From assembly GCA_021464415.1 (NCBI GenBank), contig CM038465.1:78588919-78652918 (forward strand): a stretch of 64,000 bases of DNA, written 5' to 3'. Position numbers and translations under genes: made by a program. Shown piece after piece: positions 48,700-60,280 of the stretch; position 1 is the stretch's first letter, and each line of letters begins with the position of its first letter. The stretch is from Lonicera japonica (Eukaryota; Streptophyta; Magnoliopsida; Dipsacales; Caprifoliaceae). The notes below the pieces were generated by a model, which was not told the origin of the DNA, did not search any database, and saw only the letters and a list, made by a program, of their open reading frames with translations.

Positions 48700-50060
48700 T
48701 TGACATAAAGCTGGCTTGTTTTACAAGACAATGAGCGATTCCATTACCATCACAACAAGTGAAAGATCATTTACAAGGTCCCAAATTAGACAACGCTATT
48801 ATAATATCGTCTATTACATGCCCAAATGGACTCAAAGAATTAGTGTTGCTATTGATTAAATTAATAATAGCTAGAGCATCCCCTTTAAAGATGACATTAT
48901 GAAAAGGAAAGCCTCTAACAAAATCAACGGCAACAAGCGTTGCAATAGCCACTGCCGAAGATGGGTCAGCTTGGACTTTAAACTTCTTGCATAGACCTGT
49001 TAGGAATGACCCTTCCGCATTTCGAGCTACCACACCAACACCAATTGACCGAGAATTTGTAAATGTAGCTGCATCAAAATTGACCTTTATCCAATTTCAA
49101 GGGGGAGGCTGCCAATGGTATTGAGACCCGGCTACGGAGGCTTGGGGTGGATTTGCTTCCCGATACCTTTGAAGGAAAGTGGCAGCTAGAATCACTATGG
49201 CCCTTGGGTCCTGTTCTTTCCCTTAAAAAACACACGCATTTTGGTTGCACCAAATTTTCCATAAGCATACAACAATTAATTCCTTGCATTTTTTCTTCAA
49301 TCCATAAAAAAAAAAGTAACAGATCCTTAGTACCCCAATTCTCATTAGTAATAGATGAGGTATTCAACCAGTGGTGGACCTAGGAATTTAATCAATTGGG
49401 GGCGAAATTTAAAATAAACAAAAATATATTTAAAGCACATCAATCATCGAGGAGAACAAATTTAACCACAAACATACTCGCATTAATAATAATACTTGAT
49501 ACAACTAAAAGTCTTAAAACACTTAATGCCTACAAATTACAATAAAATTCTACGGGATTTCATATTTTGAAAGTATTGTAGCACGTCATCCTTATTAATA
49601 TTATTGAAAATGTCTTGTTCAATGTACACTTAAGTGAGTGGGGTTTGATAATTTTTTTTATTACACTTATGTACCCTCAAGTATAAATTTATGCACATAA
49701 GTCATTATATTTTAAAATTTTTTTTTTAAGATACCCCATATCTATTAAAAAAATTCAAAAGCCAATTGGGGGCAATTGCCCCCACTTGCCCTTGTGTAGG
49801 CCCGCCCCTGTATTCAACCCACAGTAAAAGGGGGAGCGAGATGCAATTGGGCATTTAAATAAAGTATGGACTGTGTCCTCTACATTTGAGTCACAGAGGA
49901 GGCATTTATCTTGAAAATGAATCGATCTACAGATTAAATTGAGATGAGTTAGAAGTGAGTCATTGACTGCTCGATCTCCAAAGAAAGTGTTGCACTTTTG
50001 GAGGAACTCCCATTGTCCATATATTTTTAAAAGAGAAACGAGAGTTTTCATTAGACTCCG
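48700..50060 (-). pseudogene. LINE fragment: zf-RVT plus RNase H domain
   Basis: Minus-strand pieces of an L1-type plant LINE. From 50051 downward: WEFLQKCNTFFGDRAVNDSL, SIHFQDKCLLCDSNVEDTVH and TLFKCP (reverse-transcriptase zinc-binding region). After the hAT element at 49369-49810 comes a linker. Then an RNase H-like domain with VNFDAATFTNSRS, VGVVARNAEGSFLTGL, VIFKGDALAIINLINSN and, at about 48,760-48,720, DGNGIAHCLVKQAS. Frames are interrupted. The polymerase and endonuclease parts are missing. Residues at RNase H active-site positions are partly kept (first D in FDAA, D in KGDA). Confidence 0.8.
49369..49810. mobile_element. hAT-type element inside LINE, perfect 8-bp TSD
   Basis: A 442-bp element with ends CAGTGGTGGACCTAGG and (reversed) CAGGGGCGGGCCTACA, flanked by identical TATTCAAC at 49361-49368 and 49811-49818. 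It shares GGGGGCAATTGCCCCC-like right-end sequence with 18430-18938, so both belong to one family. Confidence 0.87.
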
Positions 50061-51600
50061 TTGACAATTCCATTTGCAGATTCAACGCACGTCGGACCAT
50101 TTTATAACTACTTTTCGTCGTGTATTCACCGTCGAGACTGAAGTGCCAAACAACACGATCCTCGTGAATCTTTTATCGCGTTTTCAAAAGTTTTCTGGTC
50201 TCCTTCTCGAACAATCTCACTTTCAAAAAAATATCTCTGCCCACTAATATATGCTTGAAGAAGGTAATAAATGATTAGTTTTATGTATGTACATGAGTAG
50301 TTTGTGTGCGCTTGTGTAGTCATGGCACACATTTATTGCTCTCGACAATCACACACACACACACGATATATATCTTTATATATACATATATACTAGATGT
50401 GCGAGCCGTTAATAATTCTATCTTAATAGAGTTTATTATATATAATTGTACAACTATTATTTCAATAGTAAAAAACGTAAAAACAAAACTTACCATCTTA
50501 TATATATATATATACAAAAATTTACAGGCGTACATAAATACACGGATAATTTCAAAATTAATTTTTTGCTTTCCTAAAATTATAGAGTCCATGCAACAAA
50601 AAAATAAAATAAATTCTAGAGTCCACAATAAAAAGGTTCATTAAAAAACACGTATACATGCATATATGTACACATGGATAATTTCAAAACTAACGTTTTG
50701 CTTTGCTTCCTTAAAATAATAGAGTCCACAATAAAAAATTACATGCGCACATTAAAAAGCATAGAAATTCGTCATTTTAAAATATAAAACTTTACTCTTA
50801 TTTAATTTTATTCTCACTTGAAAACCAATCACTAAGAGAAAAAAAAAATTAAATTAATTCACAGTTTCATATAAAGAGTAATATTGAGAATACAAAATAC
50901 ACAAATTAAGCATATTCATTGGTCAGGAATGGGATATATCTTTGTTCAAATTAATAATTAGAATTTAAACCAATCTCGTGAATTTTTTTTTGAAAGGAAA
51001 CTAATCTCGAGATAGAAACATCATTTGTGTACTAAATTTGTATGTACTCTTAATTACAACATTATTGGTGTAGAACTTTATTTGTTTGGTGACATGTGAA
51101 GCAAAATAAGATTAAAGGTACAATAATTATAAACTGAAAAAAAATACTTATTTTGAATTTATAATTTTAACAGGGAGATAAATCTTTTTATTTTGTTTCA
51201 TGTGTCACAAAAGTAAAATTTGCAATAAGCAATTAGCTACATACATTAAATTAAGAAGATTGAACTTTAAAACGTATCAAAAATAAATCTAGAATAATTA
51301 GTTATGTTACCAAATTAAGCTAACAATGAACCAAACTAACATAAAAAATAAAAAAACCAACCCAGATGATATAATCAAATACTTACCTTTGACTGGATTG
51401 AAAAAAAAAATTGAGCAAATGATTAAAAAAATAAAAATAAACATCTAGCAATAGCAAAATGAAAAATTAAAAACAAATGTATATTAATTGAATTGTTGTA
51501 AAGTAATTTTTATAAAATAGTCATAAATTATTGACGGTTCATGACTATTTCTTTTTTATCTATTTGTTTATGAAGGATGCAAGTTCTTCCAATGGATTAC
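50061..51600. other. AT-rich intergenic DNA
   Basis: No gene seen. (CA)n and TA-rich microsatellites occur near 50,350-50,395 and 50,500-50,515. A block ATACATGCATATATGTACAC...GGATAATTTCAAAACTAA near 50,650-50,692 echoes 50,527-50,560, suggesting a local duplication. Confidence 0.4.
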
Positions 51601-51685
51601 AATAATGATTAAGCGCTTTACGTATGTTTACTTGTTACTAAAAGCGTGAATAATAGTATATAAAATTATGTTTGATCTTTGCATG

Positions 51686-52790
51686 ATTAATATTCATATT
51701 ATGATTAATTTGGTAACTACCAAGGTAGTCCAAATATAAGTTGATGAATATTAATAAAATAATATATATTATTTATCAATCATGTTTTAAGTAGTATTAA
51801 TATTCATATTATGATTAATTTGGTAACTACCAAAGTAGTCCAAATGTAAGTTAATGAATATTAATAAAATAATATACTACCAAAGTGGTCCGACTAGTAT
51901 AGTGATTTTTAAATTAAATAATGAACTAATTGGCAATAAATCATAGATATATATGTTTATTCATGATATTCTTGCATTTACCTATTTATGGACTCTCCCT
52001 TTTTAAATGAATGATGGAGATCAATCCTAATTAAAGGTCTAGATTAAATCTCTAGAACATTTTAGAATATTTAGAATATTCTATTTTTGTATTATCAAGT
52101 ATGTATAATAATTATCCTATTTGTACAAATTAATTTTAATTGTGCTTGTCAGTTAATGTAAAGGATAAATTATAACAAAATAATTTAATATTCATATTAT
52201 GATCAGTTTGTGAGCTACCAAAGTAGTCCAACTATAATGGCTTATGAATTTTAAATTTAATAATGGACTGATGATTATAACTCGTGAATTAACGATTCTT
52301 ATAATTGTAATAATTGTCTTATTAATTCATTTATTTTATTTAGTTATTGAAAATTTGCCGTTCCCCAAAAGTGATCAATCAAATTTCAGTGACCTAATAA
52401 ATATTAAAGGGTTAGAAATCTTTCTTCCACAAAGAAAAGTTTATTGACCAGTATGTTTGATGACATAAATACACTATTTGTATTAATAGCCATATCAAGA
52501 ATTGTTGGTAGCCGCCAAAATGGTCCAACTAAAATGTTTAATGGCTATTAATTAAATAGTAAATCTTACGCTAGTAACTCATAAATTACAATAATCCTTA
52601 TTATTGTAATGTTTCTCACGAATTTAATATATATATTATTTAATTTAGTAGTCATATTAAGAATAGTTTCGTAGCCGCCAAAGTGGCCTAACTATATGAT
52701 GAGTGCTAAATTCAATAATAAACTTGTTGACAATAACACATGAATAATGATGCTTATAATTTGTAAATATTATATTCATAGTGTTATTGT
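51686..52790 (+). repeat. Diverged tandem repeats with CCGCCAAAGTGG core
   Basis: Repeated units carry a core of the type GGTAACTACCAAGGTAGTCC or GTAGCCGCCAAAGTGGYCYAACTA. They start at about 51686, 51796 (110 bp apart, strongly alike), 52187, 52495 and 52655, with growing divergence and 110-300 bp spacing. Each contains an inverted repeat around CCAAAGTGG and is followed by a stretch like AATGAACTAATTGGCAATAA. Such a leader precedes what looks like a copia gag relic, so it may be the untranslated leader of that element. Confidence 0.6.
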
Positions 52791-52799
52791 ATTTATTTA

Positions 52800-55700
52800 T
52801 TCATTTGAAATTTATTCTCTAAAAAAAATGATTTTAATGCCTAAATAAATATTAAGGAGTTTAGTGTATTATTTGGTCAGGTGGGTATAAGATATCCAAA
52901 GATAATGTATCTATTTAATTAATTAATATACATCTCGCTAAAGTCAAATATAAATATAGCTAAGCGTCATAATTTGTATTTTATGGTTACTACCCAAAGG
53001 AGTACCATAATTATACATTGTATTTATATTACTAATATTCGTGTTGTTACCCAAGCGTAACAATTTTTATGTTGTGAACTTCATTTGCATGCTTAATATG
53101 TATTATTTCCTCAACATAACTAACTTCTCATAATGTTTTGAGTAAGTTTAGTTTACCTTAAGTATACTAAATCTTGATTAGCGCTATTAGTTGAAATTCT
53201 TACTATTATTGTCAAAAGTGTGAAGAAAGAACTTTTCATAAAGTTTTGAAGGAATCAAACAAATTAAGCATTTATGTTTATGCCAATGATTGTTGCACAT
53301 AATATGAAAATTAATGTTCCTCAAACTAATGATTATGTTTATGGAAAATTGGGTATTTTTATTGTTTATGTATCTCATGCAAGAAAGTTAATAGCTTATT
53401 TTATTACTATGCATTTTAATGATTTCTAGCTCCATATTTGAGTATAATTGTTACGCTTGTTAAACTTGTTCAAATTATTGGGATAAGAAATATTTTATCC
53501 AATTATGTTTAGTTCCATATCTACTCTCTATGTTATTTATAGAGGAAATAAATGTTAAGCGGTAAGATAATAAATTTGATGATTATCTAATAACACGAAG
53601 AGCTATAAAAAAAGTTATGAAATGCCTAAAAGGTAAATTATGTGAGCTGACTCCTTTACCACTCCACTAAAATAAAAGTTTGACTTATTTTATCTTATTT
53701 GAAAAAAAAAAACCTGAAAATCCTGAAAAATTAGAGAATAACAAGTTTGTGATTTGAATGTTTTAATCAAATTTAATATATTTTTTCTTTAGGTTAGTGG
53801 ATTGACTCAGGTGGAAATGGTTATTTTTCAAGCCAAAATCAAAATGAGATTTTTGCAACTTGGAGTAAAGAAATTATTATTAAAGTCATTATGATTATTT
53901 TATTTCTATAATAGTGATTCAAATATTATGATTATTTAAGTTTTCGTAATTTGGTTTCTCTTTCCATACATAATCATAATGGTAATAAAGGTTTTACCTA
54001 GTTATTCAATAAATCTCATTTTGTTTGTTTTATGTTATTGTCAATGGTTTTAGAAATTTTAAGTTTTATAATGTCTTTTTAATTAAAACCTTTTGGCATT
54101 ACTTCCTAATTAATGATTAGGATTAAGAAAATTTTGGTTGATAAAAATCAACATTCTTGTGGTATAAAAGATTTAGAAAAATACTCAATTGGATTCTTTG
54201 AATCCTTGATTTTACTAATTTTATTAAGTGCATGGATTGTATTAAGTGGAAACAAAAACCATGGACACAATTAAAGGCACCATAGAAAATAAAGAGCTCC
54301 TTGATGTTATTTGATATTTATTTTGGTAGAGAAAATATTTTATCATCTTTATGAATAATTTTTTTTCACATTATGATTATATCTATTATTATTTGAAATA
54401 ATAATGGGTTCTTCAATATTATTTAGATATAATAATGAAAGATATAAATGGCTACTATATGTACTGAATTTATGCATAGTATGATAAAATTAGTTATGTC
54501 TTTACTAGTATTTAAACTCTTTATAAATATTTGCATTTGTTATAGATGTGTTAACATAATGATGTAGCTAAAAGACATAATTGTACACTTATGAATATAT
54601 GTAGGATTGTGAAGTAATTCATACCTAATGCTATGAATTTTCTCTTAGTACCGCTATAAATGTTCTAAACATAGTTCATAGTAAGGCAATTTTAATAACC
54701 CAATTGAATTGTGAATAGTAATGGAATTGCGTTTAAGACACTAATACAATTAAGGTCAATCCAGTGGAACTAAGATTTTATAATTCATATGACTGAAAAT
54801 TGATTTTCAAATAAATCTAATAGATATAAGTTTTACTTTCCTATCTAGAATTAGATAATTGCATAATTGAAAATGTCACATTTTAAGAGGGAGAAGTCAG
54901 TGGGAGTAATTTAAGTTAATGTGGTGATTCAAAAGTTAGGGTAAAAAATCTTTTAATCATAACTTTTGAATAAAATAGTTGTTTATATTTAATTATTGGA
55001 TGATTAATTGGATAATAATGAATAATTGAATGACCACCAACTCCATAATGAAGTTTTCGCCATTAAAATATAACCACAGAAAATAACATTGAAACGATTT
55101 CAAAGTAAAAATGTTATTCATAATGGTTACGTGGTTTATTTATAAGAATGTAAATTCAGATCCGGTTACTTTTGTCTTAAGTCTTTAATATTAACGATTT
55201 TATTAAGTGGATTAATGTCATTAAAGAAAAGTTAATACAATGGAACATAATGATAATGTCTAGAAAGTCATTGAATTACTAAAGGATAAAATTAAATTGT
55301 GTATAAATGGTCTTTAAGACTGAACACAATTTTTTTAGCAATGTCAAGCAACATAAAGTTATGACTTAGTTCCAAATATTTCACTTAGAAAGTAGGCATT
55401 AATTATAAAGGATTCTTTTAGAATGTATTATGACATATTACCTTTATAATCATTAAATGAAGTATGTATATTACAGTTGTAATATACATTAGAAATATAC
55501 AACCGCGGTTTGAAAACTTAAGAAGCCAACTTATGTATTTTCGAAATTAATCACCACAATGGAATCTTAAGTCTACTGATACCATTGTTTCTTTTGGTTT
55601 TAAATTAAAATCATTTTAATTGTCATGTATACCATAATATTAGTGGGAGTAAACTTATTTATGATTATATAAGTTCATGTTAATTTGCTTACTAGAGGAG

Positions 55701-56793
55701 AGGGGTTGGCCCAGTGGTAGGCAACCTCCACCCTTGCCTTGAGGTCAAGGGTTCGACTCATGGGGTGGGAGGGGAGGGTTTTTCTTTATTTGTAGGATTA
55801 AGGGAGAGACTTAGACCTCCCTTAATTTTTTTAAAAAAATAAAAAAATAAAAAATAAAAAAATAAAAAATTTTTTTGCTTACTAATAATAATTTTTTTAT
55901 TGCATGAGATTAAATGTTTTCATTTATAAGAACTTTGAGATAAAATATGTTAAGACTTCCATGTGATAAGAATATTATAATATTCCAAAATTATTGGGTT
56001 TTCTTATAATTAAGTATAAACTCAAAAGTTCAATAAATGAATGTTTGGGGATAAAGGAATGTTCAACCATTAGAAAATATAGAGGTTAAATTTTGTAGCA
56101 TGCTTTGAGGCTACAAATCATGATTAATGATTGAGAAACTTTATTTCAGGATTTTGAGTCATGGATTATTTCTAAGACCTTAAAATTAATTATAATAATG
56201 CCGTAATTGTCTTCGTTGTAAAGAGGATAGATATTATTATAATGTTAAGCGTAATTGAAATACTTTATCTAAAAGGAAGATATTCAGAAACCCTAATGTC
56301 AATTAAAGATAAAAGTATATAGCTTATGAATAATGTTTCATTGATAATGGCTATCTTAAAGACATTTAAAGAGCATGCCTAAAGAACGAGTTTTAAAGAT
56401 AGCCAATGGTGATTGTTACTTGTGAATTGTTATATGCTTTTGACATAAGAAATAGTTGAGCTCGTTGAAAGTGTTTCTAATTTTAATTTCTTGTTAATTT
56501 ATATATACATGTATTATGAAGAATTAATTATAACATGAAAAGTCTTTGATAGGACGATTATCGAACCATTAAGTAAAATCCTCAAGTATAGACTGTGCTA
56601 AATTAATTGCTAGTGTTGTAGTACATGGAAGGGAGTACGTTGTCTTATTAATGTACAATCGCCATGACTCTCATTAGTAATTTATTTAATAAGGTGTTTC
56701 TGATAACTGTATTTTAGAGACAGCCAATCTCATATATTGTGAATATAATGATTATTTATTTAAATCACTAATTATATGAGCCAAATGGGAGAA
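52800..56793 (+). pseudogene. Decayed copia-like retrotransposon interior
   Basis: A heavily mutated AT-rich stretch. At 53,283-53,345 the plus strand reads IVAHNMKINVPQTND, resembling the 'IAHNIK...IPQT' region of some Ty1/copia gag proteins. The 3' end has a purine-rich CAAATGGGAGAA tract at 56782-56793 immediately before a TG-starting repeat, as expected for a polypurine tract plus 3' LTR. No intact protease, integrase or reverse transcriptase could be read, and no 5' LTR was found, so the assignment is tentative. A SINE (55695-55873) is inserted in it. Confidence 0.42.
55695..55873 (+). mobile_element. tRNA-derived SINE with 11-bp TSD
   Basis: About 179 bp. It starts GAGGAGAGGGGTTGG, has an A-box-like GGTTGGCCCAGTGGTAGG and a B-box-like GGTTCGACTCATGG 30-40 nt further on, and ends in an A/T-rich tail with AATAAAAAAT units. 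The sequence TTTGCTTACTA is duplicated exactly at 55684-55694 and 55874-55884. Its head resembles that of the SINE at 33272-33482, but the body differs. Confidence 0.85.
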
Positions 56794-58100
56794 TGTAAGA
56801 ATTAATTATTTAATTATTGTGTAGCCCATATAATTGGCTTATTTTATTTAGTGATTTATTAAGATAATAAATAAATAAATAAATAAATAAGGAGAGAATG
56901 GTAAAATCTTGAACTCTACGATTTTATTGAGGATAACAACCTATTTAATTATTTGGACAAAATTTCTATTTATTAGAGAATAATAATAATTATCTCTAAT
57001 TAGTTAGAGATAATTCCCACTAATCCACTTTGAAGGAAAGTGAGATTAGAGATAACTCCCACTAACCCACTTTGATGGAAAGTGGGAGTTACAGATAGGT
57101 TCGTGAGGAATTGGGTCCCCTCTCTGCCTATAATATACATAATAGTTGAGTATTTAACCAATTTGGACCCTTAACTATTGCTATTTTTCAATGTGGAGCT
57201 TAAACTTTTTTTCTTTCCAATTTAGAACTCAAACTATTAAAAAGTATCAATTTGGAACTTATGTTAACTTCCGTCCATTTCCCTAACAGAGGGGGACCAA
57301 ATTGACAATTTCTAAAAGATGAGGGTAAGAATGGTAGTAACACCCATTTTCACAAGGCCATATCTTACTCGATTCATATCTAAATGATGCGATTCACATA
57401 TGGTTGGAAAGCTCTTCCAATATAGATTATAAATATACTTATAATATTTAATAATAAACACTTTAAATGCCTCAAAATTATTGCCAAAGTTGATAAAAAA
57501 AATTTGTTTTTTTTTGAAAAAAATCACGAGCCCATTTTCACAAGGTCATATCTCACTCGATTCATGTCCAAAGATGCGATTCACATATGGTTAAAAAGCT
57601 CTTGCAACATAGATTATAAATACAACTTTGACAGCAATTTCAAGGCATTTAAAGTGTTTATTATTGAATATTATAAGTATATTTATAATCTATATTGGAA
57701 GAATTTTCCAACCATATGTGAATCGCATCATTTGGACATGAATCGAGTAAGATATGGCCTTGTGAAAATGGGTGTTACTACCATTCTTACCCTCATCTTT
57801 CAAAAATTGACGATTTGGTCCCTCTCCGTTAGTGAAATGAACGGAAGTTAACATAAGTTTCAAATTGATACTTTTTAATAGTTTGAGTTCTAAATTGGAA
57901 AGAAAAAAAGTTTAAGTTCCACATTGAAAAATAGCAATAGTTAAGGGTCCAAATTGGTTAAATACTCCATAATAGTTCATCAGTTACGTATTCAATTATT
58001 ACGATACAACACATAAACGTATAGGCCAAGGGAGAGAAAAATGTTCCTGGTATTTAGAATTCTACCATCAATATTTTCATTAATTTTGATATGACTATAG
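56794..58100 (+). mobile_element. Probable 3' LTR of copia-like element (split by MULE)
   Basis: Starts TGTAAGAATTAATTATT directly after the purine tract. A TATA-like GCCTATAATATAC lies at 57127-57139 just before the MULE at 57148-57967. LTR-like sequence (CATCAGTTACGTATTC) resumes after it. The right end is not determined; the given end is approximate. No second copy is available for comparison. Confidence 0.4.
57148..57967. mobile_element. Mutator-like foldback element, 10-bp TSD
   Basis: An 820-bp element with perfect GAGTATTTAACCAATTTGG ends in inverted orientation and arms of over 300 bp that can pair along most of the element. It is flanked by an identical 10-bp duplication CATAATAGTT at 57138-57147 and 57968-57977. 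The repeat arms are open in more than one frame, giving look-alike ORFs on both strands. These share the same residues because the arms are mirror images and are not genes. The motif CAATTTGGACCCTTAACT is shared in style with other MULE termini here. Confidence 0.87.
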
Positions 58101-58129
58101 ACCAAGGTCAGTAGATCTTTCCAATTAAA

Positions 58130-59514
58130 TTATATATATATATACACATAGAATTATGTTAGTTCAAGATCCGTATGTGGAATTGTATAGATACTAAATG
58201 TTATCCGCAATTATATTTGTTTAAAAATCTATGCAAAATTAATTTACAAAATGGAGATAGAATCGAGATGCATATGAGATCAAAATTACAAACATCAATA
58301 AATGCGTATATAAAATTAAGCAAATTTTCATCAAGTGGAGATAAATTCAACCAAGATGTCACAGACCGGGCGATAAGATATTCCAAAGAACGAGTGCTTT
58401 ATTTTTCACGTTAGCCTTTTATTTCAAAACCTCTGATAAACCAAACTCTTAAGTCATAACCCATACTTTCATATTCATAAAAAATTCAGCTTCATTATTT
58501 TTTTGGTCTGGTACGAGAGCACGATCTATTTTTATTTTTTTTTTTAGATTGAAGATATCACATTTATTAAGGATTCATACAAAAATTTATGTTTTTGTAT
58601 CAACATTTACTTTTACTATAATCATTATTAAAATCAAATAAAAGTCTTATTTTCACTTATTTTTATTATTTTTTTCTCTCTTTTGGATATCTTAAATTGA
58701 TAGTTTTTAACACAAGAACATTGTTATTCATCAACATGATGAAAAAAAAGGAGCCATTTTGTCTTTAAAATTTATTTTTTGTGTTCTTTTCCCGATTTAC
58801 ACATGGAACAAAGATTCAAATAGCCTTTTTTAGTTACAAAATTGAAGTTAACATACATATAATAAAATGTTAGCCATGATTGCAAACCAATTCGAAGGCT
58901 AGACAAAAGCCTGAGTGCAAGAGAAATATTGTAAACAACATTACTAGTGTAAATGTTATTTAATATTTTCAGTGAATTTCGTTTTTCAATAACCGCAATA
59001 ATTTCATATTGGAAACTAAATTTTAGATTTAAAATTTTAAGATTTTAAGCAATACTTATGCGAACACTTACAATTAAAAATTAATGAATTGTTAGGATCA
59101 CTCGATAATATAAGAATAAAACATTATTTTAAAAAGTAGTAATTTGTAAGTGATTCAACATTTTTTGTACAAATTATTTTAGTATTATGTATTTTTGATA
59201 CTTTTGAAATTAGTGTTTTCGAAATTATTGGTTAGCATTTTTGGCATATTATACTTTTCAGTACGACAAACTAGTATTTGGATTTTTGTAGAAATAATAC
59301 AAAAACCAGACCAAATTTTTTTTGGTATTTTAATTTTTGGTAATTCACTATGTCATACTCAAACTTTTTTTTTTTTGCAGATTAATTCAGTTGATTTTGA
59401 TAAAAATTATACCGAGTGACACTCCTACATTGGACTATCGGTGTGGCTTCATGTCAATTTTCTCTATTTCCTATGAGACCTGTAAAATTATATGTAGGAA
59501 GTCCTACACATTGA
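58130..59514. other. AT-rich intergenic DNA before the tRNA gene
   Basis: No gene or assignable repeat seen. Short frames at 58,175-58,414 and 59,195-59,537 have no recognisable content. Confidence 0.4.
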
Positions 59515-59587
59515 GACCGCATAGCGCAGTGGATTAGCGCGTCTGACTTCGGATCAGAAGGTCGTGGGTTCGACTCCCACTGTGGTC
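59515..59587 (+). tRNA. tRNA-Arg (anticodon UCG)
   Basis: A 73-nt full cloverleaf. The acceptor stem GACCGCA pairs with TGTGGTC (one G-U), the D stem GCGC with GCGC, the anticodon stem TCTGA with TCAGA, and the T stem GTGGG with CCCAC. The anticodon loop CTTCGGA places TCG at 34-36, decoding CGA. The internal promoter B box GGTTCGACTCC is intact. A TCTTTTT stretch at 59592-59598 is a good pol III terminator. CAA motifs and an AT-rich upstream region are typical for plant tRNA genes. No intron. Probably functional. Confidence 0.95.
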
Positions 59588-59765
59588 AATTATCTTTTTC
59601 TGCTTCCTCTTTCAATTCCTTTGTGCCATCGTTATAAAAAAATCCATGTACTTGTATAGAGAAATGAGGTTGGAATATGAGACAAACCCACTTGCTCCGT
59701 GTTCATATTATTGTAAAATCGAACCCACGAAATTGATACCAAATTTTGAAAAAAAAATTGTTTTT

Positions 59766-60060
59766 TCCATGTGCCCTTTTTTTTTTTTTAATAGGATTCA
59801 AACTTTCAAGCTTCCAGTTAAAAAAAATATATATCTTACCATTAGACGTACTACTAGTTCATTTGTAAAGGATTTTTTTATTTTAACGGACAAATTCGCA
59901 TATATTAAAAGAGATTGCGCAGGACTCGAGGAATTGCATTTATTTGCAACACTAAATTTTCTAACAGAAAGCAAGATGGAGGTTGTATGGCAGCCACGTC
60001 ATGCATAGTTACTTATTTGTACTTTTCATCGATCACATGCTAATTAGTTGCAGAAAGTGT
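59766..60060 (+). repeat. Direct repeat, copy 1, left of PLDRP1-like gene
   Basis: About 85-90% identical by eye to 61940-62210 across GATTCAAACTTTCAAGCTTC, TATCTTACCATTAG.CGTACT, GATTGCGCAGGAC, GAATTGCATTTATTTGCAAC and AAGCAAGATGGAGGT. This copy has a ~30-bp stretch before TTGCAGAAAGT that the other lacks. The unit is not recognised. Confidence 0.8.
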
Positions 60061-60280
60061 TGTGTATCTTCCATCGATAAATATAGATAACAATGAACAG
60101 AAAGTGAACTTGCAAGTTTTACTAAACACGGCAATTTGCTATCTTAAAGTCATTATTACCTACATCATGAAATATTTGATGTCAACGACTCCAAGATATA
60201 ACATTATAACCCACATAATGCCCATCATTTATTTATTTTTATTAAAAAACCCCCATATTTCACAACATTGTGTATCATAT

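Noticed and set aside
51686..52790. CRISPR-like array
   Set aside because: Repeats are long, diverged and irregularly spaced, in a eukaryotic genome; there are no identical short repeats with unique spacers.
57312..57851. Two overlapping ORFs with near-identical residues on opposite strands
   Set aside because: They are translations of the mirror-image arms of a foldback element, so the shared residues reflect DNA symmetry, not a protein family.
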